Positions 16,777 to 23,894 of a DNA stretch of 64,000 bases are shown one piece after another; position 1 is the stretch's first letter; each line of letters begins with the position of its first letter. Below the pieces are notes generated by a model. That model was not told the DNA's origin and made no database searches. It saw only the letters and a list, made by a program, of their open reading frames with translations. The DNA comes from Peterkaempfera sp044755465 (GTDB lineage: Bacteria > Actinomycetota > Actinomycetes > Streptomycetales > Streptomycetaceae): assembly GCF_044755465.1 (NCBI RefSeq), contig NZ_JBIVRB010000018.1, positions 46,310 through 110,309 of the forward strand, read 5' to 3'. Position numbers and translations under genes: made by a program.

Positions 16777-16812
16777 CGGATGACCGGCCCCTGGGCGGGG
16801 ACCGGTCATCCG
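16777..16812 (-). terminator. Hairpin terminator after purB
   Basis: CGGATGACCGG (16777-16787) pairs perfectly with CCGGTCATCCG (16802-16812); four further C-G pairs extend it past a single bulged A. It lies 33 bases beyond the purB stop on the minus strand. Confidence 0.8.
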
Positions 16813-16845
16813 TTCGGTACGGCTCGTACGTACAGACTCGTACGG

Positions 16846-18276
16846 TCAGAGGATGGCGCCCGGGGTGTACTTGGCGGCCTCGGGGAACCGGTCCGCGACC
16901 TGCTGCACGCGGCGGACCACCTCGGCGACCTGGGCGGCGGCCGCGCCGGTGAAGGAGAGCCGGTCGGCGAGCAGCTCGTCCAGCTGCGGGCGGTCCAGCG
17001 GGATGCGCTCGTCGGCGGCGAGCCGGTCCAGCAGCTCGTTGTGACGGGCGCCCTCGCGCATCGCCAGCGCGGAGGCCACCGCGTGCTCCTTGATCACCTC
17101 ATGGGCGGTCTCCCGGCCGACCCCGGCCCGCACCGCGCCCATCAGCACCTTGGTGGTGGCCAGGAACGGCAGGTAGCGGTCGAGCTCCGCCTCGATGACG
17201 GCGGGGAAGGCGCCGAACTCGTCCAGCACCGTCAGGAAGGTCTCCAGCAGGCCGTCGAAGGCGAAGAAGGCGTCCGGCAGCGCGACCCGGCGGACCACCG
17301 AGCAGGAGACGTCACCCTCGTTCCACTGGTCGCCGCCCAGCTCGGCGGTCATCGAGGCATAGCCGCGCAGGATGACGGCGAGGCCGTTGACGCGCTCGCA
17401 GGAGCGGGTGTTCATCTTGTGCGGCATCGCGGACGAGCCGACCTGGCCGGGCTTGAAGCCCTCGGTGACCAGCTCGATCCCGGCCATCAGCCGGATGGTC
17501 TTGGCCAGGCTGGACGGGGCGGCGGAGAGCTGCACCAGTGCGCTGAGCACGTCGAAGTCCAGCGAGCGCGGGTAGACCTGGCCGACGCTGGTGAGCACCT
17601 GCTCGAAGCCGAGGTGCCCGGCGACCCGGCGCTCCAGCTCGTCCAGCTTGGCGGCGTCGCCGCCGAGCAGGTCCAGCATGTCCTGGGCGGTGCCGACCGG
17701 GCCCTTGATGCCGCGCAGCGGGTAGCGGCCGATCAGCTCGTCCAGCCGGGTGAAGGCGGCCAGCAGCTCGTCGGCGGCGGTGGCGAAGCGCTTGCCGAGG
17801 GTGGTGGCCTGAGCGGCGACGTTGTGCGAGCGGCCGGCCATCACCTGCTCGGAGTACTGGGCGGCCAGCGCGCCGAGCCGGACCAGCACGGCGACGGTGC
17901 GCTCCCGGACGTGCTCCAGGGACTGGCGGATCTGGAGCTGCTCGACGTTCTCGGTGAGGTCCCGGGACGTCATGCCCTTGTGGATCTGCTCGTGCCCGGC
18001 CAGCGCGCTGAACTCCTCGATGCGCGCCTTGACGTCATGCCGGGTGACCCGCTCACGGGCGGCGATCGACTCCAGGTCGACCTGGTCGACCACGCGCTCG
18101 TAGTCGGCGACGGCGTCGGCGGGGACCTCGATGCCGAGATCCTGCTGTGCTTTGAGCACGGCCAGCCACAGGCGGCGCTCCAGCACCACCTTGTGCTCGG
18201 GGGACCACAGCCTGGCCAGCTCCGCAGAGGCGTACCGGGCGGCGAGGACATCGGGGATGTTGGGCTTGGCGCTCAC
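16846..18276 (-). CDS. purB: Adenylosuccinate lyase
   Basis: A 476-residue fumarase/aspartase-superfamily enzyme. It cleaves adenylosuccinate to AMP plus fumarate, and SAICAR to AICAR plus fumarate, in purine synthesis. The superfamily signature GSSAMPHKMN is intact near residues 283-292. It supplies the flexible loop Ser. SHNVAAQATTLGKR contains the conserved His, and TSRDLTEN contributes substrate contacts. Length agrees with actinobacterial PurB. The start is GTG 18276 (VSAKPNIPDVLAARYAS); the open frame continues upstream but the peptide there is not protein-like. A perfect-stem terminator follows. The upstream side is a gene-poor gap holding the CRISPR remnant. Confidence 0.96.
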   Translation of the reverse strand: MSAKPNIPDVLAARYASAELARLWSPEHKVVLERRLWLAVLKAQQDLGIEVPADAVADYERVVDQVDLESIAARERVTRHDVKARIEEFSALAGHEQIHKGMTSRDLTENVEQLQIRQSLEHVRERTVAVLVRLGALAAQYSEQVMAGRSHNVAAQATTLGKRFATAADELLAAFTRLDELIGRYPLRGIKGPVGTAQDMLDLLGGDAAKLDELERRVAGHLGFEQVLTSVGQVYPRSLDFDVLSALVQLSAAPSSLAKTIRLMAGIELVTEGFKPGQVGSSAMPHKMNTRSCERVNGLAVILRGYASMTAELGGDQWNEGDVSCSVVRRVALPDAFFAFDGLLETFLTVLDEFGAFPAVIEAELDRYLPFLATTKVLMGAVRAGVGRETAHEVIKEHAVASALAMREGARHNELLDRLAADERIPLDRPQLDELLADRLSFTGAAAAQVAEVVRRVQQVADRFPEAAKYTPGAIL

Positions 18277-18547
18277 GTTTCGCAAGCCTAACAGTCTGCC
18301 CCGCCCCTCCCCACAGCCGGGGCAACCGGGCCCCCGGGCAGCACTGGACGTCTGCGGCGCGGCCAAAACCCGGCCCCTGCTCGTCGGCTCCGTCCACTTC
18401 TCCGCCCCTCCCCGCAGCTTCCCGGGAGGCTCCCCCGAGCAGCCATGCACCTCCCCGGCCGTGTGGGAGGCACGGTGCAGACCTCAGCCAACCGAGCCGG
18501 GGCCTTCGAGTGCCGGCCAAGCCGAGAGAACAGCACACGACACCAGA
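18277..18547. other. purB 5' region without a gene
   Basis: No ORF or RNA was recognised here. It is GC-rich (for example gggcccccgggcagc) and should carry the purB promoter. Checking one 61-bp period upstream of the first CRISPR repeat (about 18487) shows no further repeat. Confidence 0.4.
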
Positions 18548-18698
18548 CGGACCACCCCCGCCCGCGCGGGGAGAACGACTCGGCCGCTTCGGCTGTCGCG
18601 AACCGGGACGGACCACCCCCGCCTGCGCGGGGAGTGGGAGTGCCCCGCGTTCGAGATGGTCTTCCACTTCGGATCACCCTCGCGGGGGCGGGGGTGGT
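18548..18698 (-). CRISPR. Three-repeat type I-E-like mini CRISPR array
   Basis: Three 29-bp repeats occur at exactly 61-bp spacing: 18548-18576, 18609-18637 and 18670-18698. They enclose two 32-bp unique spacers (18577-18608 and 18638-18669). The first two repeats share CGGACCACCCCCGCC with GCGCGGGGAG; the third is degenerate but begins CGGATCACCC in register. The 29/32 geometry and the reverse complement (CTCCCCGCGCAGGCGGGGG flanked by GGTCCG) fit type I-E repeats of actinomycetes. By that likeness the crRNA sense is the minus strand. No cas gene is present in the window. The last repeat base is the first base of the neighbouring DsbA-like stop codon. Confidence 0.8.
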
Positions 18699-19351
18699 TA
18701 CTTCTTTTTGGGGGGTGTGGGGGTCTGGGGGCGGGTGAGGTGGTCGAGGACGGGGATGAGGTGGTCGACGCCGCCGACGAGGGTGGGGGCGGTGCGGTAT
18801 TTGCCCTGGACGACGAGGCTGGGGAGTTCGGGGATCTCGTAGCGCTCCATCAGGGCCGGGGCTTCGCGGGTCTCGCGGGCGACCTGGTCGGACTCGTAGG
18901 CGTCGGTGAAGCCGTCCCGGTCGATGCCCTGGGCGGCGGCCCAGTCGGCTGCGGCGTCCTCGGTGGTCAGGTCGGTGTGCTGGTCGCGTACGGCGTGGAA
19001 GACGGCGGACTGGAGGCGGTCGACCAGGCCCAGCCGCTCCAGGGTGTAGTAGAGCCGGGCGTGGCCCGACATGGCCGGGACGTCGGGCCAGACGGCCGGG
19101 ACGCGGCGCAGCCGTACGTCGGCGTGGCGGGCGGCCCAGGCCTCCAGCGGCTTCTCCAGGCGGTGGGAGTGCTCGCAGTCGTACCAGAAGAACTCCACCA
19201 CCTCCCGGCCGCCGCGCTCCTGGACGGCCTGGGGGTGGGCCAGCTTCACGTACTGCGCACCCTCGCGTGGTGCGTCGGCGGCGGCGGTCCGGGGGCAGAT
19301 GGTCGCGGCGACGGCGGCCAGCACGACGGCCACCCGAGTCAAGTGCTTCAT
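18698..19351 (-). CDS. Exported DsbA-family thioredoxin-fold protein with CxxS motif
   Basis: A 217-residue exported protein of the DsbA/DsbL thiol oxidoreductase family. A signal peptide covers about residues 1-26 (VAVVLAAVAATI). The active-site region is EVVEFFWYDCEHSHRLEKP, aligning with the FFxYxCPHC segment of DsbA. Cys59 is kept, but the second Cys is Ser62 (C-E-H-S). The helical insertion and the cis-Pro loop ELPSLVVQGKYRT follow. A CxxS site cannot form the usual intramolecular disulfide and typically gives isomerase-like, glutaredoxin-like or holdase behaviour. The tail is PQTPTPPKKK, and its stop abuts the CRISPR remnant. ATG 19351 is the chosen start; no strong ribosome site precedes it. 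Confidence 0.8.
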   Translation of the reverse strand: MKHLTRVAVVLAAVAATICPRTAAADAPREGAQYVKLAHPQAVQERGGREVVEFFWYDCEHSHRLEKPLEAWAARHADVRLRRVPAVWPDVPAMSGHARLYYTLERLGLVDRLQSAVFHAVRDQHTDLTTEDAAADWAAAQGIDRDGFTDAYESDQVARETREAPALMERYEIPELPSLVVQGKYRTAPTLVGGVDHLIPVLDHLTRPQTPTPPKKK

Positions 19352-19433
19352 CGCTGAACCGTGGCACCGCGCCGCCCCGCCGCTCGCGGGGCGCACGGCG
19401 GACGGCCCCGGATTCGCCCGGCCGGGCGACGGC

Positions 19434-19829
19434 TCAGCGGACCAGCAGGTCGGCCAGGCGGTCCAGCTCGGCGCCGGGGTCGGCGGTGAGGCCGGTGTGG
19501 ACCGGGCCCGGCTGGACCACCGTGCTGCGCGGCGCCGTCAGCCAGCGGAACCGCTTGCCGGGAGCGTCGGCCGCCGCCGGTCCCGCCCGTTCGCCGCCGA
19601 GGCAGACGCCCTCGACGCCGAGCAGCACCCGCCGTACGCCCGCGAGGTCGGCTGCCGGGTCCAGGGCCAGCAGCCGGGCGTCGTCCAGGTGGGTGCGTAC
19701 GCCGATGAACTCGGCGGTGCGGCAGTAGAGCAGCACCCCGACGTTGATGTACTCGCCGCGCTCGATCCGGGGCACCGCCCGCAGCAGCGCGTACTCGAAG
19801 TCGTGCCGCAGCTGCGGTCCGTCCGTCAT
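19434..19829 (-). CDS. DUF3037 protein, partner of the HipA-like kinase
   Basis: A 131-residue soluble protein matching DUF3037. It starts MTDGPQLRHDFEYALLRAVP and continues with RIERGEYINVGVLLYC, the family's hallmark. DUF3037 genes commonly sit beside HipA-like kinase genes, as here. The ATG overlaps the stop of the upstream HipA-like gene by four bases (ATGA), implying translational coupling and one operon. Residues 90-130 are Pro/Gly-rich and less conserved. The molecular role is unknown; it is neither a DNA-binding HipB antitoxin nor a nuclease by appearance. Confidence 0.88.
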   Translation of the reverse strand: MTDGPQLRHDFEYALLRAVPRIERGEYINVGVLLYCRTAEFIGVRTHLDDARLLALDPAADLAGVRRVLLGVEGVCLGGERAGPAAADAPGKRFRWLTAPRSTVVQPGPVHTGLTADPGAELDRLADLLVR

Positions 19830-20584
19830 GCCGCCACCTCCGGGAGCCAGTCGCGGGGGCCGGCCGTGCGGGCGGCGAGCTGGGCGACGTACGCCGCGCG
19901 GACCGCGTCCGGGGAGTCGAAGCCGGGTTCGTCGGTCAGCCACTCGTCGGGGATCAGGGCCGCCGCCTCGCCCAGCAGCGCTTCGGTGACCAGCGGCGCC
20001 AGGTCGCGGTCGGCGGCCGCCAGGTCGGGGGCGAACCGGGCCAGGGCGTGGTCGGCCGCGTCGAAGGGGCGGCGGGTCCAGCCGGCGGCGCCGGGCCAGT
20101 GGTGGTGGAAGATCAGGCAGGCGCCGTGGTCGATCAGCCAGAGCTGCCCGTCGGCCATCAGCAGGTTGGGGTTGCGCCAGGAGCGGTCCACATTGCCGAT
20201 CAGCGCGTCGAACCAGACGATGCGGCCCGCCAGCTGCGGGTCCACCTCGAAGCAGAGCGGGTCGAAGCCGAGCGCGCCGGAGACGAAGGCCATGCCGAGG
20301 TTGACCCCGCCGCTGGCCCGCAGCTGGTCCTGGATCTGCTGGTCGGGCTCGCTGCGGGCGAGGACCGGGTCGAGCCGCAGCCGCAGCAGGCCCGGCACCG
20401 GCAGGCCGAGCCGCCGGCCCAGCTCACCGGCCAGCACCTCCGCGACCAGCGCCTTGCGGCCCTGCGCGGCGCCGACGAACTTGGCGACGTAGACGCCCAG
20501 GTCGTCGCCCTCGACGACCCCCGGCATCGATCCGCCCTCACGCAGTGGCGTCACATAGCGGATCGCCGTCACCTCGGGAAGCAC
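19826..20584 (-). CDS. HipA-like kinase-fold protein
   Basis: A 252-residue protein related to the C-terminal kinase part of HipA and to PI3/4-kinase-like folds. Visible signatures are YVAKFVGAAQGRKAL with the nucleotide-binding Lys, WFDALIGNVDRSWRNPNLLM with the catalytic-loop Asp and Asn, and LWLIDHGACLIFHH with the metal-binding Asp. The HipA N-terminal domain and any HipB-like helix-turn-helix gene are absent, so it is not a standard HipAB toxin-antitoxin unit. It forms an overlapping pair with DUF3037 downstream. GTG 20584 is the start; no strong ribosome site is visible. The substrate is unknown. Confidence 0.85.
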   Translation of the reverse strand: MLPEVTAIRYVTPLREGGSMPGVVEGDDLGVYVAKFVGAAQGRKALVAEVLAGELGRRLGLPVPGLLRLRLDPVLARSEPDQQIQDQLRASGGVNLGMAFVSGALGFDPLCFEVDPQLAGRIVWFDALIGNVDRSWRNPNLLMADGQLWLIDHGACLIFHHHWPGAAGWTRRPFDAADHALARFAPDLAAADRDLAPLVTEALLGEAAALIPDEWLTDEPGFDSPDAVRAAYVAQLAARTAGPRDWLPEVAA

Positions 20585-20825
20585 CGTGCCACCCTACCGC
20601 CGGTGATCAGCAACCCCCGACGCCGATCCGGCCGGGGCCCTCCGGCCCTGGGCCCCGGGCCCGCAGAGGCATGATCCGCCGCTGCGCGGTGAGGAGGAGT
20701 ACCGAGGCGGGCCCGCAGAGGCGGCAGGGCCGTGCCCCGCGTGCGACCGTGGCCGCAGGCGGGGCACGGCACCGCGCCAGGCAGGCCGGCGACGGTGGTG
20801 ACCAGCACTGTGTGAGGGGTGTCAG
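20585..20825. other. Divergent spacer before ndh with hairpin and direct repeat
   Basis: No gene was recognised. A 15-bp direct repeat (CGGGCCCGCAGAGGC) lies at 20656-20670 and 20708-20722. A 12-bp perfect stem (20729-20740 with 20759-20770, 18-base loop) lies 56 bases upstream of the ndh start. The hairpin may act as a leader attenuator or protect the mRNA; no Rex-type TGTGAAC box is seen. Confidence 0.4.
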
Positions 20826-22184
20826 ATGGAACGACCTCGGATTCTGGTGGCGGGCGGCGGCTTCGCCGGCGTGGAGTGCGCCCGGCGGCTGGAGCGCCGG
20901 CTGGCGCCCGCCGAGGCGGAGATCGCGCTGGTCACGCCGTACAGCTACCAGCTGTATCTGCCGCTGCTGCCGCATGTGGCCGCCGGGGTGCTGACCCCGC
21001 AGTCGGTGGCCGTGTCGCTGCGGCGCACCCTGCGGCGTACCAACATCCTGCCGGGCGGCGCGATCGGCATCGACAGCGAGGCGAAGACCTGCGTCATCCG
21101 CACCATCTCGGACGAGATCGTCGCCAAGCGGTACGACTACCTGGTGCTGGCCCCCGGCAGCATCACCCGGACCTTCGACATCCCGGGGCTGAACGAGTAC
21201 GCCCGGGGTATGAAGACGCTGGCCGAGGCCGCGTACATCCGCGACCACGTGATCGCGCAGCTGGACCTGGCGTCCGCGACGCAGGACCGGGCGGAGCGCG
21301 AGTCGCGGCTACAGTTCGTGGTGGTCGGCGGCGGTTACGCGGGCACCGAGACGGCGGCCTGCCTCCAGCGGCTGACCACGGCGGCCTGCAAGCGCTATCC
21401 CCGGCTGGACCCCAGGCTGATCAGGTGGCACCTGATCGACATCGCCCCCCGGCTGATGCCCGAGCTCGGCGAGAAGCTGGGCCGCACCGCGCTGGAGATC
21501 CTCAAGCGGCGCGGGGTCGAGGTCTCGCTGGGGGTGTCGGTCGCGGAGGTCGGCGCGGACACGGTGAAGTTCACCGACGGCCGGCTGCTGCCGAGCCGCA
21601 CCCTGATCTGGACGGCGGGGGTGGCGGCCAGTCCGCTGGTGGGCACCCTGGGCGCGGAGACGGTCAAGGGGCGGCTCGCGGTCACCGCCGAGATGCGGGT
21701 GCCGCACTGCGACGGGGTGTTCGCGCTGGGCGACGCGGCGGCCGTACCGGACCTGACCAAGGGCGACGGCGCGGTCTGCCCGCCGACCGCGCAGCACGGG
21801 CAGCGGCAGGGCAGGACGGTGGCCGACAATGTCATCGCCATGCTGCGCAACCAGCCGCTGAAGCCGTACCACCACCATGACCTGGGCCTGGTGGTGGACC
21901 TGGGCGGTACGGACGCGGTGTCCCGGCCGCTCGGCGTGGAGCTGCACGGCCTCTCGGCGCAGGCGGTGGCGCGCGGGTACCACCTGATGGCGCTGCGCAC
22001 CAATGTCGCCAAGGCCCGGGTGGCCGCCAACTGGGCGCTGAACGCGGTCGCGGGCGACGACTTCGTCCGCACCGGCTTCCAGGCCCGCAACCCGGCGGCG
22101 CTGCGGGACTTCGAGTTCACCGACTCGTATCTGACCCGGGATCAGGTGATGGAGCACACCCGGTCGCTGCTGGCCAAGGGCTGA
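20826..22184 (+). CDS. ndh: Type II NADH dehydrogenase (FAD-dependent)
   Basis: A 452-residue non-proton-pumping NADH:quinone oxidoreductase of the pyridine nucleotide-disulfide family. The N-terminal FAD site is ILVAGGGFAGVECARRL. The NADH site is FVVVGGGYAGTETAACL, around residues 160-176. The second FAD motif is GVFALGDAAAVPD, followed by CPPTAQHGQRQG, typical of NDH-2. A hydrophobic or amphipathic C-terminus normally binds the membrane; here it is moderately amphipathic. It feeds electrons from NADH to menaquinone. ATG 20826 is preceded by GAGGGG at a longer-than-usual distance. Transcribed alone. Confidence 0.9.
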   Translation: MERPRILVAGGGFAGVECARRLERRLAPAEAEIALVTPYSYQLYLPLLPHVAAGVLTPQSVAVSLRRTLRRTNILPGGAIGIDSEAKTCVIRTISDEIVAKRYDYLVLAPGSITRTFDIPGLNEYARGMKTLAEAAYIRDHVIAQLDLASATQDRAERESRLQFVVVGGGYAGTETAACLQRLTTAACKRYPRLDPRLIRWHLIDIAPRLMPELGEKLGRTALEILKRRGVEVSLGVSVAEVGADTVKFTDGRLLPSRTLIWTAGVAASPLVGTLGAETVKGRLAVTAEMRVPHCDGVFALGDAAAVPDLTKGDGAVCPPTAQHGQRQGRTVADNVIAMLRNQPLKPYHHHDLGLVVDLGGTDAVSRPLGVELHGLSAQAVARGYHLMALRTNVAKARVAANWALNAVAGDDFVRTGFQARNPAALRDFEFTDSYLTRDQVMEHTRSLLAKG

Positions 22185-22375
22185 CAGCCATCCGGCAGCG
22201 CGGACGGTCTCATCCGTACGGGTGAGGCCATCCGCCGCGTACCGGTCACTCGTACGGGTGAGGACCGGGCGACCGGCGGGGGCGCTGCGACCCAGGTGGC
22301 GGGCGGTGCCGGGCCCGACACGCCGCAGTGGGACGGGCCGGGGCGGCGCGGCGGCGCCGGTAGCGTCCCACGTCC

Positions 22376-23830
22376 ATGCGACCGCTCTCCCCCGCCGCGC
22401 TGCGCGCGCGGCTGCCCCGCCGCGCCGTCCTGGGCGCCGCCGCGGCCACCACGCTGGCCACCGCGACCCCGGCCCGCCGGGCCGCCGCCGCCCCGCCGCC
22501 GACCGCCGCCACCGACCGGGCGGCGCTGCCGTCGGACGCGACGATCGCCCGGCAGGTGCGCGCCGAGTTCCAGCACAGCTGGGAGGGGTACAAGCGCGCC
22601 GCCTGGGGCTATGACGAGGTGCGGCCGGTGTCGGGCCGCCACAACGACTTCTTCCTGCGCGGCCGGTCCTTCGGCCTGTCGATCGTGGAGGCGCTGGACA
22701 CCCTGTACGTGATGCAGCTGGACGCGGAGGTCAAGCGGTCCGCCGACTGGATCGAGAAGCACCTCGACCCGGCGGTGGACGGCGACATCCATGTCTTCGA
22801 GGCGGTGATCCGGCTGGTCGGCGGCCTGCTGGCGGGCCATCTGTGCACGGGTCGGCCGAAGCTGCTGAAGCGCTGCCGGGAGCTGACGGACCGGCTGCTG
22901 CCGGCCTTCACCGCCTCGCCCACCGGCATCCCGTATACCAGGGTCAATCTGCGGACCGGCGCGGTCTCCGGCTCCACCCCGCCGCTGGCGGAGGTGGGCA
23001 GCAACATCCTGGAGTTCGGCCTGCTCTCCCAGCTCACCGGGGACGGCCGGTACTACGACGCGGCCAAGGGCGCCTACCGGGCGGTGCTGGAGCGCCGCTC
23101 GTCGCTGGACCTGCTGGGCACCACCATCGACGTGGAGACCGGCCGCTGGGTGGACTACACCTCCAGCGCGCCGAATCCGCCGGTGGACTCCTTCTACGAG
23201 TACCTGTGGGCGGGCTGGGAGCTGTTCGGCGACCCGGAGCTGCGGGACTGGTACCGGCTGCTGACCGACGCGGTGCTGCGCGAGCAGGCGGAGCGGCGCG
23301 ACGGGCTGCTCTGGTTCAACCAGGTCGACCCGGACACCGGCGAGCTGCTGGGCACCGGGCAGTCGGAGCTGGGCGCCTTCTACGCCGGTCTGCTGGCCAG
23401 GGGCGGCGACCGGGCGGCGGGCGAGGACTACTACCGCTCCTGGACGGCGCTGCTCGACCGGTACCCGGTGCTGCCGGAGGGCGTCGACTTCGACGCGGAG
23501 GAGGTGACCTCGGCCCGCAACGACCTGCGGCCCGAGTACGTCAACTCCTCCTTCGACCTGTGGCGGCTCACCGGCAACGCCACCTACAAGCGCTCCGCCT
23601 ACCGGTACTTCCAGGGGCTGCGCGGCCATCTGCGGGTGTCCGGCGGCTACACGGTGGCCGCCGATGTGCTCGCCAAGCCGATGCGGCTGGGCGACCTGAC
23701 GCCGGGCTACTGGTTCGCGGAGAACCCCAAGTACCTGTACCTGATGTTCGCCGACTCGCCGCGCTTCGACCGGCGCCGGGGGCTGCTGTCCACCGAGGGC
23801 AAGATCCTGCGCGGCGCCGTACGCCGCTGA
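22376..23830 (+). CDS. Tat-exported GH47 alpha-1,2-mannosidase-like protein
   Basis: A 484-residue exported glycoside hydrolase of family 47, a group best known from eukaryotic N-glycan trimming and uncommon in bacteria. Residues 1-40 carry a twin-arginine-type signal (RLPRRAVLGAAAATTLA). GH47 landmarks in order are the N-terminal helix HSWEGYKRAAWGYDEVRPVS, GLSIVEALDTLYVM, IHVFEAVIRLVGGLL, VDSFYEYLWAGWELF, and RPEYVNSSFDLWRLTGN, plus the conserved late segment ENPKYLYLMFAD. Length fits a single catalytic domain without carbohydrate-binding modules. Bacterial GH47 enzymes described so far cleave alpha-1,2-mannosides; target glycans could be fungal. ATG 22376 lacks a clear ribosome site. It converges with the lipid-kinase gene. 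Confidence 0.88.
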   Translation: MRPLSPAALRARLPRRAVLGAAAATTLATATPARRAAAAPPPTAATDRAALPSDATIARQVRAEFQHSWEGYKRAAWGYDEVRPVSGRHNDFFLRGRSFGLSIVEALDTLYVMQLDAEVKRSADWIEKHLDPAVDGDIHVFEAVIRLVGGLLAGHLCTGRPKLLKRCRELTDRLLPAFTASPTGIPYTRVNLRTGAVSGSTPPLAEVGSNILEFGLLSQLTGDGRYYDAAKGAYRAVLERRSSLDLLGTTIDVETGRWVDYTSSAPNPPVDSFYEYLWAGWELFGDPELRDWYRLLTDAVLREQAERRDGLLWFNQVDPDTGELLGTGQSELGAFYAGLLARGGDRAAGEDYYRSWTALLDRYPVLPEGVDFDAEEVTSARNDLRPEYVNSSFDLWRLTGNATYKRSAYRYFQGLRGHLRVSGGYTVAADVLAKPMRLGDLTPGYWFAENPKYLYLMFADSPRFDRRRGLLSTEGKILRGAVRR

Positions 23831-23894
23831 CCGGCCGCGCCGCCCTGCGGGCCATCGGCGCCGCCCGGTTCCGGTCAGGCCAGGCGGTACACGG

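Noticed and set aside
18480..18547. Further CRISPR repeats to the left
   Set aside because: The position one period upstream (about 18487) shows no repeat-like sequence.
19434..20584. Toxin-antitoxin (HipAB) system
   Set aside because: No helix-turn-helix antitoxin and no HipA N-terminal domain; DUF3037 is the partner instead.
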